A stretch of DNA of 64,000 nucleotides from Diadema setosum (Eukaryota > Echinodermata > Echinoidea > Diadematoida > Diadematidae), in contig CM067059.1 in the NCBI GenBank assembly GCA_033980235.1, positions 10,674,309 through 10,738,308 on the forward strand, given 5' to 3'. This document shows positions 44,002-54,751 of the stretch, in pieces (position 1 is the stretch's first letter; each line of letters begins with the position of its first letter). The position numbers and the translations under genes are program-made. A model generated the notes under the pieces. It was not told where the DNA came from and did not search any database. It was given only the letters and a program-made list of their open reading frames with translations.

Positions 44002-44907
44002 TTAATTTCATTTAATCAAATTGAACTGTGGTCTGTTTTTGTTTTCTTTCTTTGCATTCATTCTGGTTGTTTTCATTAGTGTAATACAGAGTAGGTGAGT
44101 TGCAGGCAAAGCTTGTACACTGTCCAATGCATACTGCCATAAGCAGTCATTTCAGAATCACACTTAGTGTACAATAACTGCTCACGCCTGGGGACAATTT
44201 TTACTGGCAAACTATGAGGACTCTGGCATACATAGACTCCGCCCACTGAAGTAAACTATGCCATGCCGGGGCATAGTTCTTTGGTTGAATTCCGCAGTGG
44301 ACGTACTGGTAGCAGTAGTTAGTGTTTTACAGGTGTAGTCACAGACTGCTTCGTCAACAAATCAGATGTGAAAGAGTCTATGAGTGAAATATACAACATA
44401 CTCTGATGCATCTCTGTGATTCGCTGGGTGCTGTTTTTATTTCAATTTCAATTTTGTATTTGTGATGGTATGTCACATTGTCAGCTCATTTTTACATTAT
44501 TTTTTATTTTTCACTTTCATTTTTCTAATAAGTATTTATAGCATGAATATGAAACACTTTTACCATCTCAGCATTTTACAGATTGTAATAAGGGGAGTAT
44601 ATTTTATGTAGGAATATTTAAAACATCTTTTTATATGATACTCTCAGGTATGTACTACTTAAGAAGCGAACTCAGACATTAAGAAACGACTTGCATTTCC
44701 TGCTATGCAAATATGTATTTTGTCAATTTTTTAATGTTCTCTGTCCTTGATTGTTTTTTGTTAGTGAAAGAAATGTGTTATTTTCCGTAAATGTAAGTCA
44801 ACACTTCCTGTGACTTAAAAAAAAAGAAGTTAGAATGGACATGGGGATGATTTGTTGACCAGCCAAAATAGCAAGGAGTCTGTTTCCGTGGTTTGTGTGT
44901 ACCATAT

Positions 44908-45570
44908 GTGACCCGCTACGACAAAAGGATCCTAAAGTCGCTGGCGGGTGAGCCGAGAAAATTGAGTTTGAAGTCAGATCATCAAAATCCGTCAAAACGT
45001 TCGGATTTCTGTTTTTGACATAATTCTGTAGTCTAATGTATCTTCTATCATCTGCTGAAATTTCGAAGCTAAATGATCAACAGAAAGGCAAGAAAATAGC
45101 ATTTTTCTGGGCCATGATTTTCCGACTTTCAATGCAACAGAAACGTGTCCGAAGATTTGGATTTAGTGCCACAGCTAGACTCCACCTCTAGCAATGAGGG
45201 AGTGATCTCATTGGTCAGTGCATGGCATCCTGGTCACTGATTGGTCGTGTGTAGATCGCTGGCGCTGAGCTTGAATGAACATCGCGGAGGTTGCCAGGAG
45301 CTTACCTTCTATTGTCAAACGGTGAAAACTGCCTTGCATCCCCTTGATCATGATAGCGCCGGAAGGAAAACTTTGAAGGCGGTTTTCTCGAAACGCTGAT
45401 TTCCTAAACCACTCGACATGCGCTAATAAAATCATTGATATCTCCGCAACCGAGAACTTTTATTAGTTATAATAATGACATTAAAGTGGAAGAGTAAGGG
45501 AATAATGTTGTGTCATTTTCAGAAAATTGTCCTCCCCGGACTTTCGGATCCTTCTGTTGCAGCGGGTCAC
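44908..45570. mobile_element. DNA transposon remnant/MITE with TGACCCGCTRCRAC termini
   Basis: The left end TGACCCGCTACGACAAAAGG and the right end CCTTCTGTTGCAGCGGGTCA are inverted repeats followed by matching GATCC.(A)AAGT. CATATG flanks both ends and could be a target duplication or part of the TIR. The interior of about 600 bp has no transposase frame. Confidence 0.75.
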
Positions 45571-45651
45571 ATATGTTCTTCGAATGGAAATGTACTCCCT
45601 TATTTCTATTGCTTAAAGATACCAGTACATGCCTTGGCATGAGCTAATGTA

Positions 45652-45832
45652 CTGTAAGAGTGGAAAGTTTTGCGTATTCAACACGAAATCAACGTGAAAA
45701 ATAAAAACATGCATTTTTTTTTCTTGTAATACAGTGTATGTAACACTACTTTGAAATTTGATTACACAGAATTAAACTCATCTTACCAGGCTGAGTGGGA
45801 AGAATTACTTGTGAAAATTTCCACTTCTGTAG
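45652..45832. mobile_element. TA-flanked MITE, family B copy 3
   Basis: The left end is TA-CTGTAAGAGTGGAAAGTTTT and the right end GTGAAAATTTCCACTTCTGT followed by AGTA. It is more diverged than the other two copies. Confidence 0.65.
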
Positions 45833-46009
45833 TAGTTAACAAGTCTCCCGTATATACACCTCAAGCGTCCACCCCATGTTTTCACAGTGCAGTAATATTC
45901 TGTTGTGATCGAGAACATTGTCCCCTCCTTTGGAAATTTTTGTGTCAGTGCATGGGAGCAAATTGTCACAATCTAATTTATTTCTTGTCTGCACTGTCCC
46001 CTTAAGTTT

Positions 46010-47515
46010 GTTTTCAGATTCATATGAAATGTCATTGTTCTATCGCTATTTCATTCATGAATGCCTTTACTTAACAAAGACCTTGGGATTGATTATTATG
46101 TTTATTACGTGAAGAATTTACACCAAGTTCTGAGAAAATTGCTTTGATGTAAATATCACCTTGACTATTTATAGCAGGTACTATTCATGCCACCAGATGT
46201 TCCGTAGTGATGAATGCATTGTCTTGATTAGTGCACTGTCCCCGTGCATTAAACAATGGTGGGTTTCACACTTTGGGAAGTACTCGTTTGTAATTGTGTT
46301 TCAAAAACAATCAAACATGTAACCATTGATGTACTCACATGGAGGAGTTTGTATATACCGATGCAATGTGGCGAGATGAATGCAAGGTAAACCTAGGCTC
46401 CATCTCTTAGTAGGTTAACTGTTTTGAATTGCAGTTTGTGCTAAGACTCAAGCAAAATTTCATTGCAAAACACCCGTGATCCGCAATCACCAACTGTGAT
46501 TTGAGAAGTTTGTGGATTTACCAACCCCCCCCCCCACCATAAAAGACAAATGAAAATTGATTAGCATAACAAATTTGAAGGAATGTATTAACAAACAAGT
46601 TCTGTGTAAGTGTGAAGTCCTCCACACTTTAAATAAAAGGAGTGCACATTGTTGTTGTGTTCATATTTTTATGTTTTTATTCATTTTTGCACAGGAGTGC
46701 TGGTGCTAGCTTGTACACATTTGTATTATTTTCTGATGATATGAAGTATGAAGTCTGTCCGTACAAAAAGCAGATATGGGGTGAGGTGTTTGCAAGAGAT
46801 TTTCACTGAAATTGTCCAAAAATACATTTTAATGTCAAAATTTAATTGGCAAATCATTAGTGCCAATGGAAGGAAGGATTTTAACTTTTCTGTTATCATG
46901 TGACTGGAAAATTCTTGCATTTTTGTTTGATATTATTGGCTGTACAATCCAGGAAATATAGGCTTGTTTGAGGCATGGCTGCAGATTTGAGATGGTCATG
47001 AGAAATCAAAGAGAAGGTCATCGAAACATGAAATATATGCACAACTTTCACATATAAATGTCCCAAACAGCTCATGTATGATGACAATTATTTGTCTGTC
47101 ATCACCTTTTCTTTTACTTCAGGTAATGTATCTGAAGACTTTGTTTATGCTTTAACCAAATTATTTTAAACTTCATGTTATCTATCTTCTTCTTTTTTTT
47201 GGTATTTGTATTGTTTTAAAGTATTGTTTCCAAGTATCATTTTTTTACACCTTTCCCCCAATGGTAGCAATTATAATGTTGATATTATTTTGTGTTTAAC
47301 TGTTGTTATTACTGATATATCTGTTAACTCTTTTTGTGTATCAAGTGCTATTTGAGCATACTGATGAATGTTTCAAAAATAACACCAAATAAATACTGCA
47401 TACGTATCAATTATGAATATGAATGACTGCAAATCCATGTTTCTTGTAATCTCTTCTCTTCATGAAGTACAAATTTGTATACTGTATTTGTGAAAGGGAG
47501 TGTTTTCTGATATTA
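46010..47515. other. Intergenic AT-rich DNA, nothing recognised
   Basis: No exon, repeat family or RNA gene could be supported. AATAAA words at 46632 and 47388 are compatible with a distal poly(A) site for the upstream gene but prove nothing. Confidence 0.4.
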
Positions 47516-47520
47516 TATAT

Positions 47521-47833
47521 GGGCCGTGACGCGAGAAAAGGGCCCTTAGCGGCGCTGCGCACAAACGCTAGAAAAGGGCGCGGACGTTTAACAAAGCAAT
47601 ACGCGCAAAAAAGGTCAACTAGCTAACTACGCGGAAATGCATAGACGCATCAAAAATTGACAGGATTTGGACAAAACATGCTGTTTTGAATGTCGTAATT
47701 GGAGCATTTAGGAGTGGAATTTCAGACAGAGATTTGCATATCCAAATATGTCAGAGTTTTTTGTACAATATGGAGGTGAAAACTCATTTTCGGTATATAG
47801 TGCCGTAAGGGCCCTTTTCTCGCGTCACGGCCC
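47521..47833. mobile_element. MITE with GGGCCGTGACGCGAGAAAAG termini
   Basis: A 313-bp element. The left end GGGCCGTGACGCGAGAAAAG and the right end CTTTTCTCGCGTCACGGCCC are perfect inverted repeats, continuing GGCCCTTA. ATATAT borders both ends and is a plausible target duplication. No coding sequence. Confidence 0.85.
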
Positions 47834-47861
47834 ATATATATATATGTTTATATAATACAGG

Positions 47862-47900
<39 letters not shown>

Positions 47901-47908
47901 TTGTGTGG
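47834..47908. repeat. (TA)n/(GT)n microsatellite
   Basis: A TA-rich run changes into a GT run, then GGGT units, directly beside the GGGCCGTGACGCG element. Confidence 0.9.
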
Positions 47909-48064
47909 GTGGGTGGGTGTATGTGTAGAATTTCGGCAACAAAATGACAAAGACAGTTATCTTTACCAAACTGCAAAGAAATGTACAAGATTTCAGAATT
48001 CTACAATATATCCTTCATACAAAGTATACTGTATGCCCCAGTTACATACTTAGTAACTTTTCTT

Positions 48065-48119
48065 GTGTGTGTGTGTGTGTGTGTGTGGTGGTTTTTTTTT
48101 TTTTTTTTTTTTTTTTTTT
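48065..48119. repeat. (TG)n and poly-T tract
   Basis: A TG dinucleotide run at 48065-48087 followed by about 28 T at 48092-48119. Confidence 0.95.
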
Positions 48120-48478
48120 CTAGTCTGTCTCTTAAAGTGTAAGCAAGGTTTTGTTAAAAATCCCCCAAAAAAATTGAAAAAGGGATCTTTAAAAATTGCT
48201 ATTGTTATAACCATGATTGTAAGAGATGAAAAGGAAGACAATTCACCATGAAACCAGGGAGCTGCTAGTGCAGATAAGGTCTGGACAAAAATATTGTTCT
48301 CATACAACAGTTTTGACAATCAGCTGCTGCATTATTCAATCATTTTTGTTTATCTTTTCTCAGTACACTTTGTGCATCATGTCATTGCTCATTTCACCAC
48401 TTCCAGTTAATAAATTTATGTTCTTCCTCATGAGGAAGACTCATAACCTCTACCAAGTATGTTATGTATGATATACAT

Positions 48479-48562
48479 ATCATTGCTAACTACATAACAG
48501 AAAAGAAAATGACAGCATAATTATGCTGTCATTTCTTTTCTGTTATGTAGTTAGCAATGATA
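48479..48562. repeat. Near-perfect 84-bp palindrome without spacer
   Basis: ATCATTGCTAACTACATAAC and the rest of a 42-bp arm are mirrored as an inverted copy across the centre GCATAATTATGC. There is a single one-base A-run length difference. It could extrude a cruciform or form a hairpin RNA. Confidence 0.9.
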
Positions 48563-48898
48563 CTGGAAAAGTTATGAACAGATCTTTAATAAATTTTCAG
48601 AACAGGTTCACTGTGGTATGAATCTTGGACAATTTGTTTCTCAGAGGCTGAGGTGGAGGTTTTCACTGTTAATCTAGCCGATTACTTTAATGAATTTTTG
48701 CATTATCTTTCTTCCTTCATTGCTTTTGAATTGCCTTTTGGGAGTACCTAATCCTCACATTTAGTTCAGACTATACTACTTTGCATTGTATAAATTTTTA
48801 TTGTACTATGATACATACCGTATTGTATGCTCACTTGAAAAGCAGGCCCTTGGGCCTTGAATACGACTACCCTGTTCACTTTTGAAATAAAACTGTAC

Positions 48899-49022
48899 AA
48901 ATGAATGAATGAATGAATGAATGAATGAATGCATGCATGCATGCATGAATGAATGAATGAATAAATGCATGCATGCATGCATGCATGAATGAATGAATGA
49001 ATAAATAAATAAATAAATGAAT
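48899..49022. repeat. Compound tetranucleotide array (GAAT)n/(GCAT)n/(AAAT)n
   Basis: Alternating blocks of GAAT, GCAT and AAAT units in two rounds of the same block order. The long minus-strand frames over it encode periodic Ser-Phe-Ile-His repeats and are not real genes. Confidence 0.95.
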
Positions 49023-49307
49023 ACCGGTACATAAGTAGATAGATAAATTATTAAATAAATAGGTAAAAAAGAGTTTGAAGTAAACAAGACTATTCTTGAA
49101 AAAAAAAATGAGCCAGAAATAGGACCCTACAGGTGAATGTAACCACACTGTCCAATCAGGATCCCAAGTACTAGTACATGGGCAGACCTCTTCATGATAG
49201 ATCAAAGTTTTGACCTGTAGTACCGGTAACATAATAGTACACACGACGTACATGAAAGCCTGAGATGAAGGCTAGTAACATACTCGAAAGCAATTTTACA
49301 CGTAAAA

Positions 49308-49505
49308 ATGTGTAGTACGCCGTGGAGCCCAACGGCGGCCATTTTAGGAAGCAAACCGCTGGATTAATATCGCAAGTGTATAATACGTGACCTATATGGG
49401 AGTGAATTCTGCCTCCCCTTCATTTTCTCCCTTTTAAGGAGGCAAAAAGCGGCATAGCTTTGTTTGAGACCTCAAATTTCCATTTAGAAGCATCATTTAT
49501 GCCAA
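49308..49505. repeat. Arm 1 of inverted segmental duplication
   Basis: Aligned against the reverse complement of 51516-51705, it shares GTAGTACGC, GCCATTTTAGGAAGCAA, CATTTTCTCC.TTTTAAG and GCATCATT..TGCC-type words in order. The copies are diverged. Confidence 0.65.
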
Positions 49506-49739
49506 AAAAATGAAAAAAATTAAGAAATCTCCATTATTTTCGAATCTGTAATCCTTCAAAGTTCGAGCTGCATGTATATAGCACAACGCCTTTCTCTTTC
49601 TCTCCCCCCCCCCCCCTCTCTCTCTCCTCTCTCTCTCCCTCTCTTTTACCCCTGCCTTTTTGGCCTTATATCACACCTTTGGGAGGGGGGGGGGGAGAAC
49701 GTTCCCCCTAGATTTTTTTCTGAGGATCATCCCAGTGTA

Positions 49740-50085
49740 TTTTCAAACTTTTGTGTATTCTCATTTTTCTTTTTTTTAACACTATTGATAGACCTTGTCA
49801 CGATGATCTGCAATGCGAACATGTTCAAATGTGGAACACTGTTTTCCATCATTGTGATTATTTACTATTTTTGTTGCCATGACAAAGTGCATTGTTTCTT
49901 GTTTACGACATCATTCGTGTATAATATACTTTATATTGTATTGAAAAAATCCTTTATCGGACGAGTGTAAGAGAAATGAAAAAAAAAAATGTATCACTTT
50001 GGATTATGTCAACTTTTTCTTTTCTTTTCTTTGTGATGATGGAAATAAATAAACTATTGAATTGAATATTGAATTGAATAAAAGA
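49740..50085 (+). mobile_element. Possible 3' end of a non-LTR retrotransposon or transcript
   Basis: Ends in AATAAATAAACTATTGAATTG followed by repeated TTGAAT units. Short AATTG-type tails after AATAAA are common at LINE 3' ends in invertebrates. No reverse transcriptase frame precedes it, so at most this is a 5'-truncated copy. Confidence 0.3.
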
Positions 50086-50094
50086 TTACAAATA

Positions 50095-50590
50095 TTTGAC
50101 TGAAAATTCTCAAAATATTCCACTAAAGGTATGCATCACATCGTTGAATTTTAATTCTGAAAATGCATCTAGGCTCCCTTCCCGGCCCCTTCGGTCCACC
50201 TCTTGCACACTGAAGACGCGCATATATTACTAGTATGTCGATCCTGGATAAAGAAGTCGCGAATAATAACGAATTTAACCACATTTTCCCTATATTTCCT
50301 CCTTTTTTTTATTAAAAATCGCAAATATTCCACCAAGGTGTGCACCAACCCGGCCTGGGCCCCATGAATTGCAGTACTGTCGACTTCAATACGTATTACA
50401 GAGTGCACCGTGAAGACCGACAACGTAGATCAAGAGATGACAGACTATCTCAGCCAAGGATCACTGTCCCAGACTCTCCTTGGTTAAACACATTTTAGAT
50501 ATCAATCCACCAAAGTGGGCACCGAGATTGTTGAATTCTTCTTGAAAAATCCCAAAGCTCCGACGGTATGGAGGGGGCAGTGGGTATAAC
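50095..50590. repeat. Three diverged repeats of a TTCCACCAAGGTGTGCACC module
   Basis: ATATTCCACTAAAGGTATGCA (50116), ATATTCCACCAAGGTGTGCA (50325) and CAATCCACCAAAGTGGGCA (50504) each lie near TGAATT and AAAAAT(C/G)-type words, at intervals of about 180-210 bp. Confidence 0.45.
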
Positions 50591-51515
50591 TATACATTGT
50601 TATAATTAACACGAGACGTTGTTTTCAGGGATCAGTAATGTGAAAACGTATAGGTGACGACGACAAAGGATCACGATTGTGATGAAATAAAATAATAATA
50701 CTAAGAAGGAGAGTACCATATTGTTGATAAGAATAAATTTGTATTTCATTGTGTATTTTCATAATTCTATTTACTCCAGGACGGCACATGATTCAGCCAA
50801 AAGGGCCGGTGTTCCTCATGTCCGTGCATCATAACAATACAAAGTAAAAACAATACCACTCATCCGTTTGGTCCATTTTAATTCCAGTTCCAATTCAAAT
50901 TTAAATTCAAATCTTATTTTGACTTTTTCAACAGAATGTACGAAGAAAATTATGTGAAATTTGACTGACATGCGTGTCGTTGAAATTTAATATACACGTG
51001 TACACAGCGACCCGGCCATATGCAGGGATAAACATGTTGATGTTTATTATGATCACTACAATACAAAAAAAGAGACATACAATTCACAAATTTTAAAAGT
51101 GCAACACAGCGGAAAAGCTCACACGTATCAAGAGTTCTACATTACACCCCCCCCCATTAAAACAGAAAGAAAGAAAGAAAGAAAGGAAGATAACCCCCGA
51201 AAGAAGACGGTGTTTTGCAGCTTTTTTGGAAACAACTTTATAGAAAGGAAATTTTATTGACCGCCTACTATGATTTCTATTGGTTGTTCTTGGGAAAATC
51301 ATGATAAATTAGCCTGCATCGTTGACCAAGAGAAGAGTTGAGAGGGAGGGAGGGAGGGAGGGAGGGAGGCGGGGGGGAGGGCTCTGAAGCTGTGAGCACC
51401 CTCATGATATACACCATAGTTCATATATACTCCCTATATATCATTTAGGAGTTAGCTCGAATTTTGAGGGACTACAGATTGGATAATAAAGAGCATTCCT
51501 TCATTCATATTTCGT

Positions 51516-51705
51516 TCTTAGGCAGGAATGATACTTATAAATGCCGTAATGAGGTCCGAAGTTCTTCTTTTACTCTGTATGCCTCTCTTAAAAGGAGAAA
51601 ATGAAAGGGAGGCAGACCTACTCTCCATTGAGGGTAAAAAGCCGCCCGCTATCGATCGATCGCCTTGCTTCCTAAAATGGCGCTTGCACTTTCCGGTGAT
51701 AAGCA
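51516..51705. repeat. Arm 2 of inverted segmental duplication
   Basis: Inverted relative to 49308-49505. Landmarks here are GGCAGGAATGATAC, TTAAAAGGAGAAAATGAAAG, TTGCTTCCTAAAATGGCGC and GCGTACTACGC. Confidence 0.65.
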
Positions 51706-52356
51706 GCGTACTACGCAAAATCGCGAGAGTGCACCCTCTTAGGTTTGTACACTCTTTGCGAAAGCCAGCCCGTACTGTAGGGTCATTCCATCATCGTTTT
51801 ACGCACGTACGTTTAACGGTACGTTTACTGTTATCACGCACCGGAACCCCCCGCGCCCAGCCTAGACCTAACCCCGTTGGCATCGGCAGGTGAGAAACCC
51901 GGGTATTCTTTGCCCTTACTTGTCCTTTGAAAACATCATGAAAGTTCCATAGTACAGTCAAGAGAAGAAACGATTGAAGGTTGTGATTGTGTACAACCTG
52001 TACGAAAGCAGAAGAAGAAAACAAGTGCGTGTACCACTCAGACCGCGTATGTATGTTATGGTTAGTGATATGTTTTAGAGGGCTATCTATCGTCGATCGG
52101 CCGGTGAGTGAGCGTGAGCTGAGCTGAGTGGAGTATATTTAGTGTAGGAGTTCCTACTCCCAATTTGCAGGAACTGTGAATGAAAAGTGACTCATTTCGC
52201 ATGCGTATCGGTGTATCTCGGGGGAAGAACGTGACAACAAAATAGTGAATTGTGGCAGTGCGTTTCGTATCGCAGCGTGACACTGCACTAGTAGTAGGCC
52301 TAACGAGTACATGTGCTAGTGTGTGTCTATGTGTTCTTCTATTTTGTGATGTTTGG
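51640..52356 (+). promoter_or_regulatory. CpG-richer stretch, candidate promoter or non-coding 5' exon
   Basis: CpG density is visibly higher than in the flanks (CGATCGATCGCC, GCGCGCCC-like words, CGATCGGCCGGTGAG). It contains TCCTAAAATGGCGC, a YY1-like word, and several good donor contexts: GGCAG|GTGAGA at 51890, GGCCG|GTGAGT at 52103 and TTTG|GTGAGT at 52357. The SLC46-like coding exon is preceded by a 5' UTR acceptor at 60745, so an upstream non-coding exon must exist; this is a candidate location, unproven. Confidence 0.25.
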
Positions 52357-52864
52357 TGAGTATCATTTCTGTTTAAAATGTAACGTTAGATAAAGCCCCA
52401 TATTTCTTGCTGACCAGTGCAGTGCCTGCCTGCACCTTTCTGAACTAACGACTAACGTAGGTATCTACGCTAGTAAATCACAAGGGGTGGGCCCTATTAA
52501 ACTAACATATTGTTAGGCCTTACGTTAGTAGCGTTAGAAGTAAAACCTCACAATGAACTCGGATTCTACATGTCTCTAACGTTACGACTAAACTACAGTA
52601 CAGTAGTGGGGGATTTCGAGTTCTTCTTCTTCCTCCATGACTAACGTTAGATACCGCTAGTATGAATAGTAAATCCACTTACGTTAAATGTGTATCAGCG
52701 TAGCTGTAGGCCACTGGTAGTGGCAGTGCTTGACCAAAGATCGGCCTGTGTCTGGTCGTTTGGGATATGTTCCGTGGAGACAGCGTCTGGCTTCACGGAT
52801 CCCCGCCTATAGTATTGAGCGATGACAAAAAAAAAAAAAAAAAAAAGACTCGGGACAGACAGGG

Positions 52865-53028
52865 GGGTGTTTCATCAATAATAGTCAGCGCTGACAACTT
52901 GTCAGTGCTGACTATTTCAGTAAAATCCTTGGTTTTGATTGGCTGAGATGCTCTGGTCACTGACTGTTACTATGGTAATTGTCAGTGACTAACAACTATG
53001 GCTGACAACTTTCGTGAAACGGTGCCCA
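52865..53028. mobile_element. MITE with GGGTGTTTCA termini
   Basis: The left end is GGGTGTTTCATCAATAATAG and the right end TTTCGTGAAACGGTGCCC. Inverted GTCAGCGCTGAC, TTGTCAGTGCTGAC and GTCAGTGAC words fill the interior. It follows an A run of about 20 (52827-52846). Confidence 0.6.
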
Positions 53029-53419
53029 GATCTTCTGTCTATGCCAGTGCTAATTGAAGCATGTCATGCATGTCCCTATATAGGTTCAAAACCACTAGAC
53101 CAGGTCTAAATATGTACAATTTAGTGAAATACTTGTCGCAATAGTTTTACCAAAGAAAAAATAAAGCAACGACCGATTGTCATAAGTTTCGGGTAATAGT
53201 TACTGTTAGTACTAGAACTGCTGAGAATTTGAACGTCCAGATATGATTCTTTTGGAAGATATGCATTCATAAAGATGGTAAACCCGCCAAAAACAGCATG
53301 TCGCAAATTAATAATTTTGCAGATATGTTACTGTTATGCAAATGAAAGCACGATCTTTTCTCATTAAAACTTGTTCTAAAGCAAATTAAGCCATTTGCCT
53401 ACACGTTAAAATAGAAATA

Positions 53420-54191
53420 GGGTAACATCCCCAGTATTCGGTCACTTAAGCTTTTTTGCAATATTTTTCAAACTAAAATAATACATACATACATCATATC
53501 TACAGCAATGTATGTAAAATATATCAAATTTCTTTAATCTCAACTTTCGTTTTGTTAAATATCTCACAGAATTGCACAAAATCGCGAAATATTTCACCTT
53601 GAAAATTCCCCAGTATACGGTCATCGGCTCCAGTATTCGGTCACGCGATGTGCGCGTTCAAAGTCAATGCGTGTTCAAGACAGCTGAAAAACGCGCGCGC
53701 GCGCTACCCTGTTGGCGCAAAATTGCATCGGGGACGTTGCGGCGACCGTTGGTGACCGAATACTAGAGCCTCGGCACTTGCATTCAACCCTTGTACATTG
53801 GGACACTGTATCGGCACGTATGGACATTTTGTTCTTCTTTTGCGTTTTTGAGGATACCATTACACTCCAAGCTTGCGATAAGCGAAAAATCCCGCGAGAG
53901 AACGGCATATTTTTTTATTTTTAGCGCTTTTTCGGCGACCCGTACTCTTAAAACTGGGCCTTATCCGCGCGCGCTTTTGGAAAGTAGCACCGATTCTGCA
54001 CTTTTGACGGTAAAATTTGGGATTTTGGATGGATTTTTGGAGGGGGCTAAGGGAGTTTCCTGTTGTGTACGAGTGTGCAAGTATGTGAATTAGTGTGATT
54101 TGCGTGTGTTGTGACAGTTGAACTTACTGGCTGGTGACTAGTGATAAGTGACCGAATACCGGTGCCTGACCGAATACTGGTGCCCTTACCC
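53420..54191. mobile_element. TA-flanked DNA element with repeated CAGTATTCGGTCA sites
   Basis: The ends are GGGTAACATCCCCAGTATTC and GAATACTGGTGCCCTTACCC, each next to TA. The word (A)GTATTCGGTCA occurs six times on one or other strand (about 53435, 53611, 53632, 53752, 54150 and 54167). The 772-bp interior has CpG-rich parts (GCGCGCGCGC at 53694) and no transposase. Confidence 0.75.
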
Positions 54192-54751
54192 TACAATTGA
54201 AAACTATTCAGTTGAATTATTTTACATGTCAAATTTGTCGCGAAGGCCTGTGAAACATGTTACCATGATTTCAAATCTTCCTTTAAAACATTCCCTTGGG
54301 TTGAAATTGTGAATTATCCATCCTAAAAACTTAAAAACTGTCTCGTCCAATGCTGTAAACAATGGTTATGCCACCTGGTTATCTGCTGCAGGGAAAAAGC
54401 TTCAAGCACTAACATGTTTTAGACCGTATGGTTAAGAAACGAAACAAATGTTACCATTGCTATGGAAAATCAAAAATGAAAATGTTACAAGGAAGTTACC
54501 AAACATAGGCATACAGTACCCAAATCTCTCCACTGAGTTTTCAATTATGAGCCATTACTAATCACTTGCAAAAGTCACATCGAAGGTCAGATGTAACTTA
54601 CGTTACCGAAACATACGTTACCCCCGAAAAAATAATCTTAATTAGATTGACTAACGTTGCAACCATTCATCGATAACAAGTCCTATCTAAAGCCATCTTA
54701 CTCCATAGTTGCTTAGAAACAGTCATTGCGACAAAATAGCGCATCACGTTG

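Noticed and set aside
44020..44420. Repeat or exon around the GCCATGCCGGGGCATAG stretch
   Set aside because: Only a short imperfect palindrome; no second copy in the window and no frame.
48766..49253. Overlapping minus-strand frames with Ser-Phe-Ile-His repeats
   Set aside because: They translate the GAAT/GCAT tetranucleotide array in three frames; periodic artefact.
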